The position numbers were made by a program, and so were the translations under genes. From Otatea glauca (taxonomy: Eukaryota; Streptophyta; Magnoliopsida; Poales; Poaceae), in contig CM070722.1 in the NCBI GenBank assembly GCA_036346275.1, positions 21,413,336 through 21,477,335 on the forward strand: a stretch of 64,000 nucleotides of DNA, given 5' to 3'. Shown here piece after piece: positions 35,709 through 47,304 of this stretch; within the stretch, counting starts at the first letter, position 1, and each line of letters starts with the position of its first letter. Under the pieces are notes generated by a model that had not been told where the DNA came from, did not search any database, and was given only the letters and a program-made list of their open reading frames with translations.

Positions 35709-35967
35709 TACTCCCTCCGGTCACAAATAGTTGTCGTTTTGGATATTGATACGATCTCCAAAACTCAACTTTGATTACTGATTTCTATTGTAATATATTT
35801 GTAAAACCCAATAAAATTATAATATCATGAAAGTACTTTTTGAGACAAATCTACCCATATGATTTTCATGTATTCAATTTAAATATTTAAAAGATATTAG
35901 CGGTTAAAGTTTTGAAAGTTTGACTATACCTATGTTTAAAACGATAACTATTTGTGACCGAAGGAAT
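35709..35967. mobile_element. Stowaway-like MITE
   Basis: It begins TACTCCCTCCGGTCACAAAT and ends with the inverse 'tatttgtgaccgaaggaa'. CTCCCTCCG ends after TA are the Stowaway (Tc1/Mariner) signature in grasses. Related copies are at 30400-31335, 36095-36212 and 38054-38313. Confidence 0.85.
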
Positions 35968-36094
35968 GTCACATATGCCTCTGGAACTGGGCCTCGTTCT
36001 TCTTTATGGGCATTTTTATGAGTTGCGGGCCTAAAAATAGAGTATGATTTATAACCATTGCTAACCCAAAGAGAATATAGATTTTAATCCTCAT

Positions 36095-36212
36095 CAAAAA
36101 ATACTTTCATAATATTATTATAATTTTATTAGGTTCTATAAATATATTAAGCTGTGTTTTGGAGACCGTATTGCTATCCAAAATAACAACTATTTGTGAC
36201 CACAAGGAGTAG
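36095..36212. mobile_element. Stowaway-like MITE fragment
   Basis: This matches the inverted half of the copy at 35709-35967 ('aaaatactttcataatattat' through 'aacaactatttgtgacc'). The other half is missing. Confidence 0.7.
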
Positions 36213-36249
36213 TACTCTAGAAGTCGCTCGAGTGTATTTCTCCTGAGTT

Positions 36250-37780
36250 AAAAGAAGAGATAGGAATATTCGTGAAGGACCGAGATGGCGATCAGAGTGG
36301 GTGAATGATCCCAAAATAAAATTTTCTCTCACTCAAAATAATCCAACCAAGATTCTCACATCAAAAAGACAAAGCAGAGAAGGCAAAAATCCCAAAGTCC
36401 ACTATAGAGGTCGGCACTACCGCGTTTTGGCCCGGTACTGCCGGATGAACAGTAGCCTAACTCAAAAGGAAAATTGATGAACCTTTTGATTGGCCAATCC
36501 AAACACTGTGAAACTTTGTGGATACCTTCCTATGGATGTCAAGAAACTATTCCAACCTTCAATTGTAAGGATTGATGTCAAAGTTCTGACTTTTTTCCAA
36601 TTTGAGGAAAATGCACAAGAATGAGTACAAAAAAAACTTTGCCCTCAGCTAGCTCGTGGGTTCTTGATGATCAAGATTATACTAGATGGCTTCCCACATG
36701 TCATAGCAAGCTAGAACACATGTCAAGAACACCAAAAACCTGACCTTTCAAGAATAATCCTCTAGAGAGCAAAAGATCAGTTTCTTGTAAGGAAGAACAC
36801 AAGAGTTGCCTAAATAATTGGAATATGATCTAAAGAAGACTCATCCATCAATCATTCATCCTTGGCATAAAATCCACAAACATTTAGAAGGAGGGAAAGC
36901 AAATCCAACTTGCATTAGAGTAAATTGCAATAATGTAAATTGCGAAATTTAAAGACATAATATAAATGCGCAAAAATAAATTCAGATATGAGTAAATGAA
37001 GTTTTCATTTTTGGAAGGGAGGTTTACAAAGCCTCACAACAAAGTGGGCAAAGCTCAAAGGAGCACAAAAACCTCAAAACCTTCAAGAGGAAGAAGGCTA
37101 CCCTTACCCCTCTATTTATACTACTCTTGAGTGATCTTTCACCCTTGAATGAGTTTCTTCTACCCTAAGAATCACCATCAAGGGCTAGGATTGATTCACT
37201 CACTCATACATGAGCTAACCCGAAACCCACTAACATAATGGGCTTTTGCACGCTTTTCAAAGCATACTAGCTAGACCCGCTACTCTATCACCTAGACCGC
37301 GATCCAACGGCCCTCTTTGATCTGAGTAGCTCCTAACTTGCATCTCATCTATTCCCTGTCATCTAGGTTTGCACCGACTCAATCTCCGATCATCTTCGGC
37401 GATCCTCGATCATCTGGACCTTCGGCTCACCTCGTCTGTCCCGATCATCTTTCGCCTCACCATGACCTAGCACTGTCATCCTACAACCATCAAAAACAAG
37501 GAAACACATCACATAACATTGCTCAAAATGATATGCAATAAATCACATGTAATTCCAAAATTCAAATTCAAAATTCGCTTTATAGTCCGACACTACTGCC
37601 TCCTGGAGCTGGTAGTGCAGCTCGATTGGCACTATCGCCCCAGCAAGGCCGGTAGTGCCGCTCTCCTGAAGATCCAGCGAAAAACCTCTCTCTGGAAAAT
37701 AACTACCGCTCTGCCTGCTGGTACTATCGTAGGGCCGACACTACTGCCCTCCTAGGCCAGTATTGCCGCCCTTGGTCTGA
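36250..37780 (-). repeat. LTR-like remnant on the minus strand
   Basis: A core promoter reads TATAAATAG on the minus strand (37112-37120), with a leader and a G+T-rich segment downstream. Repeated 'ggtagtgccg/cggcactacc' words occur at both ends, and the 36285-36330 part ('gcgatcagagtgggtgaat') resembles 40110-40140. I read this as a degraded LTR, possibly copia, but no exact ends or target duplication were found. It contains no domain-bearing frame. Confidence 0.4.
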
Positions 37781-38053
37781 TACAACTTAAATTGTTTTAT
37801 TTTGAAAATCCAGTTCAAATCAAACTCAAACTCAAGCACCTCATATTTAAACACAGTCAATAACTCATCACCAACAAGGTTATACCTCTACATAGTCTTT
37901 CATATCGTTCAGATAAAAAATGTCATACATACATTATTTCACACTGCGTTAGCGTCATGCGACTTAATTTTACATTGTTGTGGGATACATGATTCCCAGT
38001 GAACACATGAGCGCATGTACACTTATTTTTTAAAACCAAGCTTGTGTGCTACT

Positions 38054-38313
38054 ACATATTCCCACCAATTACAAAATAATGTTGTTTTGGTCATTGACAT
38101 GATTCCAAAAACACAACTTTGATAATTAATTTATATTGAAATAAATTTATAAAACCTAATAAATTATATTTTGTGAAAGTTATTATCCAGAGAAACCTAT
38201 ATATATCATTTTCATATATTCAATCTAAATATTAAAAATTATATTGATAACTAAAGTTCAAAAAATTTGACTACACTTATGTCAAAACGACGTTCTTTCG
38301 TGATCGGGAAGTA
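38054..38313. mobile_element. Stowaway-like MITE
   Basis: It aligns with 35709-35967: 'ttacaaaataatgttgttttgg', then 'aaatttataaaacctaataaa', then the inverse end 'acgttctttcgtgatcggga'. Terminal repeats are partly decayed. Confidence 0.75.
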
Positions 38314-38468
38314 CTGATTTGATGCTTAAGACTGTCCACCCTCTCTCGGTGATATTATTATATTCACACAACTGAGTTAATTACACGTTAGCTGATCATT
38401 ATGCAAAACAAGCTCTCTCCAACTTGCACTAGCTAGCTAGTTCTTCAGATAGTTCGACCACCATGGCT

Positions 38469-39269
38469 TCACGCCTTTACCACCGCGGGGGGTGGTGGTG
38501 GCGACTTCTTGTTGCCCCCTGGACTCGGCGCGGAAGGAGGAATGCGGTGCCTGACGGTCTGATGGACCGAACGGCGGCGGCGGCGGAACCCTGTGCGTAA
38601 TAGGATTTGGTCTGCTCGGAACCTCCTCAACACCGAGAAGTCTATGCCTGTGCTGGCAGATGACGGCGGCGGCGGAACCCTGTGCGTAATAGGATTTGGT
38701 CCGCTCGGAACCGTCCTCAACACCGAGAAATCTAAGCCTGTGTTGGCAGACGGCGGCGGCGGCGGAACCCGGTGCTTAATAGGATTTGGTCCTCTTAGAA
38801 CCGTCCTCAGCACCGAAAAGTCTAAGCCTGTGCTGGCAGACGGCGGCGGCGGCGGAACCCGGTGCGTAATAGGATTTGGTCCGCTCAGAACCGTCCTCAG
38901 CACCGAGAAGTCTAAGCCTGTGCTGGCAGACGGCGGTGGCGGCGGAACCCGTTGCGTAATAGGGTCCGCTCGGAACCGTCCTTAGCACCGAGAAGTCTAA
39001 GCCTGTACTGGCGGATGGCGGCGGCGGCGGAACCCGGTGCGTAATAGGATTTGGTCCGCTCGGAACGGTCCTCAGCACCGAGAAGTCTAAGCCTGTGCTA
39101 GCAGACGGCGGCGGCGGCGGAACCCGGTGCGTAATAGGATTTGGTCCGCTTGGAACCGTCCTCAGCACCGAGAAGTCACGAGGGTTATGATAGGGCAATG
39201 AAGGATGCAGGAGGCGCGCTGATACGGTGGAAGAGAGCAGTAGCGACGGGAGCAGAAGCTTCGTACCAT
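38469..39269 (-). pseudogene. Multi-CLE peptide precursor with frameshifts
   Basis: Seven tandem 30-residue units each carry a CLE-type dodecapeptide followed by a linker such as RVPPPPPSASTGLDFSVL. From the 5' end, motifs 1 and 2 are RTVPSGPNPITH (39127-39162, 39037-39072). Motif 3 (38952-38982) has a 5-bp deletion after RTVPSGP. Motif 4 is RTVLSGPNPITH (38862-38897), 5 RTVLRGPNPIKH (38772-38807), 6 RTVPSGPNPITH (38682-38717). Motif 7 (38593-38627) lacks one base. Before unit 1 a signal-peptide-like KLLLPSLLLSSTVSA lies in the CLE frame, one base out of frame with the nearest ATG (39269). CLE peptides are secreted, processed ligands for LRR receptor kinases controlling stem-cell and vascular fate. 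Multi-CLE precursors are reported from rice. As it stands the gene cannot give one protein, but units 1-2 and 4-6 are open blocks. It could still be functional if the apparent start is wrong or an intron removes the leader problem. Confidence 0.8.
38593..39162 (-). repeat. Seven-unit 90-bp tandem array
   Basis: The CLE motifs lie 90, 85, 90, 90, 90 and 89 bp apart. The two irregular spacings are the 5-bp and 1-bp deletions. The consistent multiple of three fits selection on a reading frame during expansion. The GGC-rich linker codons also make the opposite strand open, which is a shadow. Confidence 0.95.
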
Positions 39270-39640
39270 CTATCCCTTCATGTCACTTACCTCAACCGAG
39301 AACCATATCTCTCTTCCCTCTCCATCCATCCCTCATCTATCTTTCTAGATCCAAATTTGGGCCGCCGGCTGCTCACCGCGAGATGCATCGGAGCTGGTGA
39401 TGGAGGATACAGGGGCACCGGCATGACGAGCTGAGGAGGCATGGTGCCCCACTAGCACCATCCTTCGGCCCTTCTTTTTCTAAGAACCTATAGGAGATCT
39501 ACGTTTCTTTGTATTAATAGAGAAGAGAATAACGAGAGAGACAACAAAAAAAAATAAGAGCACAAAACAACAAAAAAATAAACTTAATGAATAATAGTTA
39601 CTACCCATCAGCTGAATTCGAAAAGTACTAACAACCAACA
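39270..39640. other. Upstream region of the multi-CLE gene
   Basis: On the minus strand this would hold the promoter and leader. A consensus donor-like GAG/GTAAGT lies at about 39286 and a pyrimidine-rich acceptor-like TATCAG at about 39223, so an intron over the signal-peptide region is an alternative reading. No clear TATA box was found. The part 39540-39600 is A-rich. Confidence 0.35.
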
Positions 39641-39659
39641 CCACCAATTACATCACAAG

Positions 39660-40013
39660 AACAATTGTTCCAAACAGCCAACCTCTGTAACCCTCCTATC
39701 ACAATCCTCCTTGATTTCCTTCATAATCTAGATATTTGCTTGAATACATGTTAAAAATTGTTGCATTACGTTCTAACCAAATATGCCTTGTAGTGAGAAT
39801 GATGAGGGAATTGCAACCCTTAATCTGATCAGATCTTAAAGAGTTAGATATCGACGACAACGAGTCTTGAAGGATGACATAACTGCTAAGTGTAAGCCTC
39901 TGCTTTATTATCCATAAAAAAATTGGAACCACACTTGTTGTGCGAAACTGCATTGAATTAAAAGATGATGATAGTTTCTTCCCCTTGTAAACACATAATG
40001 CAATGTGGCTCAT
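39660..40013 (-). pseudogene. Possible LINE ORF2 C-terminal remnant
   Basis: A 104-codon frame contains LIILTTRHIWLERNATIFN, like the 'IWxERNARxF' block at the C-terminus of plant LINE polyproteins. The rest is not recognisable. No poly-A tail or target duplication could be fixed. Confidence 0.45.
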
Positions 40014-40017
40014 GGGG

Positions 40018-40096
40018 ATGTCGGGACTCGAATATACAAATCTAGATCCTCTGTATACACTGCACTAGTCCAGAATCACGCTACTGCACAAAGTTG
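40018..40096 (-). repeat. 3' end fragment of the Tekay-like LTR
   Basis: The minus strand ends GAGTCCCGACA at 40018 and aligns with the last ~80 bp of the LTRs at 9943 and 29149 ('atcctggactagt...cagagggtcc...tatttgggt'). The remainder is missing. Confidence 0.75.
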
Positions 40097-40276
40097 TAAG
40101 GTCGATGATGCCGACTAGAGGGGGGTGAATAGGCGCTATTAAAAATTCTTCGTTCTATGACTAACAAATCAACGCTTATTTCAAAACCTAAATAATATGT
40201 GGAAATGTCATTCTAAGGTTTTGACAATTAAAGCTTAAATCAGCTAGGCTCACTATGTGCACTAACTATCTATGTC

Positions 40277-40752
40277 TCAAATAATAATTTCCAATCCTAA
40301 AGGCAAGCAATCAATCAATTTAATTCTATGAATATAAATTGTTTGAATATAAATAAAGAATAGACTGCAAATCATAAGAGACACAATACATTTTACCGTG
40401 GTGTTTAGAGACTTGCCGGTCTCCCCTAGTCCATCAAGCCCTGGAATTATATCATACGGCATATCGTTGACATCGTCGGCAATGTTAATACTACCTGCTT
40501 CTTGTATAATCTGCTCTTCACCGTGATTGGTCCAATATGTATACCCCTTTTGAAACCCCTTAGAATCAAGTGTGCTTTGATCTGTACTGATTTTCAAAAT
40601 ATCCTCATATTCTCGTAATCAATGCATGGACAAGACATAAATTGCAACCCCTTATTAAACATATTCTCCTCTATCGCTCTTCTAAAAGCAGAGACGTCAT
40701 TAATGTACTTAGCACTCACATAGTTCCCAGCGTACATCTAGCTTCGGTCCAT
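40277..40752 (-). pseudogene. CACTA transposase N-terminus (transposase-associated domain)
   Basis: The minus strand starts MDRS, a stop in place of the usual Trp, then MYAGNYVSAKYINDVSAF, a Cys-containing block (FMSCPCIDYENMR) and, after frameshifts, GYTYWTNHGEEQ. This is the DNA-binding-like transposase-associated domain at the start of TNPD proteins. Later domains are missing. Confidence 0.75.
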
Positions 40753-41349
40753 CTACGCTACGCATATAACAATTAGTGTTAAATATTGAAGTATACAGGA
40801 GTGCACATGCACACATTCTTAAATTGGAGCACAAATTAACTAGCTAAACTCTGCCCTAAATCATAAACCATGCTAGATCTAAATAATCTTCTTTCTGTAC
40901 CAAGCTAGTTAGATCTAAACCAAGTACCTTTAATTCTCTATTTACCAAGTTAGCTACATCTTAAAATTTTTGCAATTATAACTAATAACTACCTTACATC
41001 ACAAAGAACAAATGGATCTACAAGCTAGTATTTTCAATTCTGTATTGACGAAGCTAGCTACATCTTGAATATAATACAATTATAACCAATTGCTACCTTA
41101 GATTTCAAAGAACAAATGGATCTACACCAAACTAGATCTAAACAATCTTTAATTCTTTCATTACCAAGTTAGATATTGAATATAATGTAATTAGAACCAA
41201 TTACTAACCTTATATCACCAAGAATAAATGGATCTACAGTCACCCTTCCAAATCAACGGTCTCCTTCATCAGATCATTTCATAGCCTCAGTCACCTCAAA
41301 GATAGATCCTGAAATCCTAAAATCACTAAGTTGGTCAGGCTCTGTATTA

Positions 41350-41629
41350 TATATTGCCAGGAGCTGTCACAGATGGTTTTATACAAAAACCATCTGTGAT
41401 GGCCATGGATATCTAAAACCGTTAGTGATGACATCTATGGACATCACTGATGATTTTTTATGATATTAATTGACATCACTAATGGTTTTATACAAAAATC
41501 GTCAGTGTTGTCCATAGATATCATCACTGACGGTTTTTGTATAAAACTGTCAGTGATATCAATTATCATAGATGATTTTTAAAAATCGTTTATGATGAAA
41601 TGTATAATATAAGTCTTTTTGCAGTAGTG
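41350..41629. repeat. CACTA subterminal repeats and end
   Basis: Several inverted pairs of 'cactgacggttttt/aaaaaccatctgtgat' variants precede CTTTTTGCAGTAGTG. Together they form a strong snap-back structure. Confidence 0.85.
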
Positions 41630-43215
41630 CTCTCTTCTCTCTCTGAACTCCTACTAGGCGGTGGTGAGGTCCAGCGAACTCTGAAGAGGCTACTGTAAGG
41701 TCCAACAATGTCCAGATGAGCTCCTGGCGAGCTCTGAGGAAGGAACGGGAGGAAGAGGTGAGTAAGATGCTGTAATCACTAACACGTGGGCCTAGTTTAT
41801 AAGGTTCAGAGAGCTAGTCCTCATTTACAAAAAAAATCTCTGCAATTTAGCAGGAAATAATATTATAATGGCATCATTGTTTTATAACTAATAGTCATGT
41901 TTTTATAGTATATTCTTGCAAAGCCATAAAAACTAGTGTTCTAGAATAAATGCTACAAAATATGAGTATCTTAGCCGATAACAACTAAACCTTTTGTTCC
42001 AAATAAATTAAGGTATGCTAGAAAAACAAACCCAATCAAAATCAATAAAACCTCTAAATATTTGATGTTAAGTCATGATTCTGGTACAAGGATCGCTAAC
42101 TTCCATGCACTACTATCCAATAATAAATCTTTGAAAACGTTATAATCTCTCAAATCTCTTTTAAGTACTTCTTTCCACATTAGTCTCAGACAATCTCTAT
42201 TTCTTTTTATGTCTTCGAGACTACTTAAAATTTCACACGCACTGATAACTTATGAGGTCTTTGTTATAGATATCCAAACCAGCTAAGATGATTTTAGAAA
42301 AGCTTTTCTTCAATTCCACTACACACCAGTGCTCAGTACACCTTCGGAGATTTCTAAATAATCTCAGGCGATTTTTGGTAAGTTTTACTTCAATTTTAGC
42401 TAAATTGAAATGATGAACTTACGTAGAGAAAGAAAACGGTCACTACGCAAACGGCAAATTGGCTGAGTGGACAGAACAATTTCCAAAGAGTGGGTGGGTG
42501 GGAGGGATCACTTGGTCTTTGCCGTCCGATTGGTGTTCTTTTCTTCTGCGCGTCTGATGGGCCCACCAAGAAAGTTCAAAGTCATCAGATTTTTTATATT
42601 TGACACCCATAAACGAATCATTTCTGTAGCCACTCCTTTTTCCTTCCACTGTACCGTGTACTATGCCGACATGGGCAACGTTCTGCGAGCCTGCAAAGAA
42701 AGAAAAGAGGGCACAAAACGAAACATGTGGGGTGGGCAACTGCCAAACTAAAGTACAAAAGTATGACTTGAAAGGACACAACATATTCGCTATACTTTTA
42801 CAAAAAATAAAGTACGTCTCCTAAAGAAGAAAATTAGTAGTGTATGCTGTATTTTTGTTTCTCATGCCAACAAATTCAAGTATTACACGCTGTACAACTA
42901 TAAGGGCTTGTTTGAAACAAGGAGTTTTGAACGAATTTTGTAGGATTTTCTTGTGCCAACAAATCTAGTACACATGCTGTAGAACTACAAGGAACTTTGT
43001 AAAAAAAAAAGAGTTTAGGACGAACTTTGTAGCATTCGTAGCCTATAGGGTTTTTTTTCCTATAAAAGGAATAGACGATGGAAATCCTAGGGAAATCTTC
43101 CTTTCCTCCCAAGGAAAAATACACACTCTCTCTTCTCTTCTCTCTCTAATCAAGAATTTTTTCTACAAAATTCCTATAGAGCACCCAAACAACTATTTTG
43201 TATAATTTCTGTTAG
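41630..43215. other. Spacer; one possible MITE, no gene
   Basis: 41640-41830 is moderately GC-rich without a convincing frame. 42443-42784 is open on both strands for 94-113 codons but has no domain. About 42900-43190 starts 'gggcttgtttgaaac' and ends 'cacccaaacaact', like a weak Tourist-type MITE. No certain gene. Confidence 0.35.
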
Positions 43216-43220
43216 AATAC

Positions 43221-43864
43221 TCTTTGCACCAGAATTTGGTAAGTCTAGTCAAAATCGGCAAGAAAGTCAACGTACGGTAACTAGCAGACGATTTGGAAAG
43301 ATTTGAAGATATTTAGCAATGGCAAAGATCTTTGAGGGAAAGCTATCCGAAATAAGGCCGATACGGATCAGGTTTTGTAACGTGTTGTAATAGGACACGA
43401 TCGGCCGATGGGTATAAAAGAAGGGCCAAAGCGAGCTGCGAGAAAATCCAACACAATCAAACACATTAATTTACATTACTTTTTCCTGTCGACTAAGAGT
43501 AGTTCTTGTAATTTAGCCTTTGTAATTCGATTTCGATCAATAAAGTTGTGTATCGCCGATTGTTGATCTTCTTCAAATTACGCCCCAGGTTCAGTTTATT
43601 CTGATTTTGTTGCGCATCGCCTTCTTCAAAATCGATCTACCTTTACCTTCTGATTAGCCCTAATCGGCTAATTAGACTTACCCTGTTACCTTGATCTAAT
43701 CGGCTTTAAGCTGATTGAATCTAAGCCGATTGATCTTCGCGATCGGCTTTGAGTGAATTTTATATTTTTACTTTGTCGACTGAGTCAAATCGGTGTACGC
43801 TCTGAACGGTGTTAAATGCGGTGTCTTGTTGTCGAAACCCTACTTCAAGTTTTTGACGCCAACA
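43221..43864 (+). repeat. 5' LTR of the Tat-type element
   Basis: It runs from TCTTTGCACCAG (first G changed) to GACGCCAACA. A TATA box TATAAAAG lies at 43413-43420 and an 'aataaa' at about 43539. It is very similar to 55557-56197. Confidence 0.93.
43413..43420 (+). promoter_or_regulatory. LTR TATA box
   Basis: TATAAAAG in the middle of the 5' LTR, with the identical box at 55750-55757 in the 3' LTR. It would drive the genomic transcript. Confidence 0.75.
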
Positions 43865-43870
43865 CACTCT

Positions 43871-43888
43871 TGGCACGCCCGGTGGGAC
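43871..43888 (+). other. Primer binding site region
   Basis: TGGCACGCCCGGTGGGAC starts six bases after the LTR end. The leading TGG pairs with the CCA end of a tRNA. I could not assign the tRNA with confidence. Confidence 0.6.
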
Positions 43889-44019
43889 ACATTGTCTTCA
43901 TGAGGGAAGCCGATTCCACCGTCTGATCTCAACGCAGAAGCTATAATCGCCCCGACGATAGACGATTTGACGCCAGAACAACGTAGAGAAATCGAAGATC
44001 GAAAACTGCGCTAGAAGAG

Positions 44020-46885
44020 ATGATGCTAAAATGTTATCAGAAGACTAGACGTGGTGTCACTCAAAAAACCGCTTTGCCGACGGTCAATGCCCTGGGCGAT
44101 GCATGTGTCACAGAACCAGTAAGCCAATATCTACCTGCTCAAGCCGAATTATCAGCTATGATTAATCAGTCTGTACACCATGCTCTGATAAACCAGTCAT
44201 CGGCTCTTGTCATCACGCTTAAGCCAATGATAGCAAATAGCGTCAAAACCATCGCTTAGGAGTTGGCCTCGTCCGGAAGTCTCCTTGACCCAATGCAGGC
44301 TCTACCAAGTTACCCTGTCTTTTCAATAGCACAAAACACAGAGAGTACATTAGCCGATCCTAAACCATCGGCAATGACTTCTCCTCCTACCATGATACCT
44401 ACTCAACCCACTATTATACTACCTAGAGATCCTCGATCAAGTGGGGTAAACCATTACCAGGCTTACATAGATGCTGCCAAGTTGGACGCATCGACAAAGC
44501 TACCACCGTCAGCCCCGTTCTATGTTTTTTCACAATCGGTTTCACAGTCGATTGAACCTGACAGATATCCACAGCGTCATGAATCGGTCCTGCCTATAAA
44601 TCCAGGTCCGCATAAGGTGGTAACCTATTCAGAACCTTTTGTTCCAATACTAGAACCCCAAATTAGACATAATAGGTACGATCAGTATACCCGTTTGCCA
44701 TCGGCTCAGCCTAATTGGCAACCCGAGTTTGCACTCGGGGGGCAGAATGCCAACTATGACCAGCATTATCAAGGGCCTACTATTCCAGTGGCCGATAATG
44801 CGAATTGGGCCGATCAAATCTCTGCCGTCTTGAGAGATCAATTCGGCATACAGCCGAAAGGGAAGGTTATCAGCTATAGAAAGCCGTATCCCAATTACAT
44901 AGATCGCATGCCTTATCCTCGCAATTTCAAAGTCCCAGATTTTGCAAAATTCTCTGGTGACGACTTGATTACTACCCTGGAGCATATCGGACGATTTATC
45001 GCGCAATGCGGCGAAGTAGCTCAGTCCGATGGATTGAAAATCAGACTGTTCCCATTGTCATTATCAGGAGGAGATTTTACATGGTTCACTTGTCTGCCTC
45101 AAAATTCGGTTCATTTATATAACGATTTGGAAAGCCGATTTCACGAATACTTTTTCTTAGGTAGTTTAGAACTCAAGATCTCTGATCTAAGCTCTGTTCG
45201 CCAGAAATTTGGAGAATCAGTGACTGATTATATTAAAATATTTAGAGAGATAAGAAACCGATGCTTTAGTGTCACATTACCCGATAACCAACTCGCTGAT
45301 TTGGCTTTTCAAGGGTTAATTCCACCACTTAGAGAGAAGTTTGGAGGACAAGAGTTCACCGATCTAAGTCATCTGCTTCATCGCGTGTCGGCTCAGGAAA
45401 GCCGATTCCGGATAATAGGGCGTTTAAAGATAGATTTAAAAATGGTAATAATAAAGAAAAAGATAAAGCCAAAGTTAATATGGTCGACTATTGTCCGAGC
45501 GATTCTTCGGAAGACGATGGAGCAGAAATAAACATAGCCGAGTGGATAAAAGGGTCTAAAAAATCCTTAGTCTGTTCTTGGCTTAAGCCGACTAGGAATA
45601 AGTCGGAAGTTAAGTATGCCTTTGATGTCTCTAAGTGTGATCGTATTTTCGATTTGTTGTTGCAAGAGAAAATAATACGGTTGCCCGAAAGACACGTCAT
45701 ACCATCGGCTGACGAGATCAAGAAACTCAGGTATTGCAAGTGGCATCATTCTTTTTCTCACAACACTAATGATTGCAATATTTTCCGTCAACAGATCCAG
45801 TCGGATATCGAGGATGGTCGGTTAAAATTCGCTGATGAGCCAACCATACAAGTGGATGTTGATCCATTCCCTATTAATATGGTTCAATGTTCGAGCAAAG
45901 AAAAAAAGCCGATGGATGACGAACCAAAAAGGGCTCATCAAGTTGACATTGAGTCGACCTCAGACGGCAGTCAGACGTTGAAATTTACGATCGGCTCATT
46001 GCAAATAGAAGCCGATCATGAAGGAAAGAATTCAAGGACCATTAAACCCAAGGGAAATCCTCCGTGGGTAAATGGTATAAAGCCGAAAAATCACCATCAA
46101 GACAGCCAACAAAAAAGCTGGGACCGACGTTTTCTCAGTTAATGGAGAAGTATGAAAGAATGAATAGTCGATCACGATATCCTACTCATCTGTCGGACAA
46201 TCTATATCACACTGAGAACGTAGAGAGAGCGCATAAAAGATGTCCTTTTTGGCAATTTTGTTGGGAAAGGGGAGTAGCATTGCCATCTCCGTATACATGC
46301 CCAATGGAGCATTATCCCCAAGACGATTGGCCTAACCGATCGGCTAGAGATAGGTTGTCTGGGCCAATACGAGATCACCATGACAAAATTTACAGAAGAC
46401 CTGTTCGCGAAAGAATATCTGAACTAAATCATGTACCGGACCAGGTTGTAACACAAAAGTCTAGTTCTGAATGGGAAGATTTGGCTGGCCAAATACGTAA
46501 GCCAATAGAACTCAAACCGAGGTGGTGCCCATCTGACCTTAGCCGATCACAGCGCAGACGGCTTCAGAGACTAAGGACTCAAGAGATCAGAGAAGCCAAT
46601 GCAGAAAAACGGAGGGATGAGACTTTTAATGAACTTCGGCCGATCAAGGTTATCAAGAAGGAATGGAGGAAAAAAGAACACGTTGAAGAAGATTTTGAGT
46701 CAGCGGATGACCTAGATTCTCCTATGATTAGGGACGACACACCTCCGATGGATATCAATATGGTATTCACATTGCCGGCTGAATTCAAAATTAAAACCGA
46801 ATCGGCCAAAGAAACTTTGCTCAGTCGTGTTCGGGTGTCCAGAATGCAATCTTCGAGAAACAGAGAGATGATCATCGGCATCTAA
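44020..46885 (+). pseudogene. gag polyprotein of the Tat-type element
   Basis: The first frame (44020-45531) has an early TAG at 44257-44259 and then a gag domain with NFKVPDFAKFSGDD, FTWFTCLPQNSVHLYNDLE and LADLAFQGLIPPLREKF. Frame changes near 45480 and 46064-46142 lead into segments with a Cys/His region (CKWHHSFSHNTNDC, 45736-45777) and a basic, Arg-rich region (SRSQRRRLQRLRTQEIREA). In Tat elements this long region forms the capsid and nucleocapsid. At least one stop and two frameshifts break it. Confidence 0.85.
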
Positions 46886-47304
46886 AACCATTCTATCTGA
46901 AGGGTTATATAAATGGCAAGCCGATATCAAGGATGTTGGTGGATGGTGGAGCTACAGTAAATCTGATGTCGTACACCACCTGCAAGAAATTGGGTAAGTT
47001 CGATGAAGACTTGATCAAGACTAATATGGTTTTAAACGACTTCACAGGCGATCCCACAGAGGCCAAAGGCGTTATGGTCACAAAATTTACTGTTGGCAGT
47101 AAAACTTTGCCGACTGCATTTTTTGTTATTGACGCCAATGTAAATTACAGTGTTCTGCATGGTCGAGATTGGATTCACGCCAATTGCTGCATTCCGTCGA
47201 CTATGCATCAAGCGCTTGTTCAATGGAATGGAGGGGAAGTTGAGGTTGTTACAGCCGACACATCGGCTCATATCGCCATGGCCAGTTCTGACGCGAATTG
47301 GTAA
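46886..47304 (+). pseudogene. Retropepsin-type protease
   Basis: The frame contains LVDGGATVNLMS (active site D-G-G, near 46936) and LHGRDWIHANCCIPSTMHQ, the flap and C-terminal blocks of gypsy proteases. It would cleave gag-pol. The frame is open for 123 codons but shifted relative to gag and RT. Confidence 0.85.

Larger units (their letters stand above)
40106..41629 (-). mobile_element. CACTA transposon 5' part
   Basis: The right end at 41629 reads CACTACTGCAAAAAGAC on the minus strand, followed by subterminal repeats, an untranslated block shared with 23000-23210, and the start of a TNPD gene. The left side is truncated near an LTR fragment; the part 40106-40270 resembles the start of a copia-like LTR ('gccgactagaggggggtgaat'). 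Confidence 0.75.

Noticed and set aside
38593..38985. 130-codon plus-strand frame through the CLE array (VLADGGGGGTRC repeats)
   Set aside because: It is the complement of the GGC-rich linkers and carries no known motif. The CLE dodecapeptide is on the minus strand.
42443..42784. Overlapping 113- and 94-codon frames on opposite strands
   Set aside because: No domain, no clear promoter or splice signals; overlap on both strands suggests chance.
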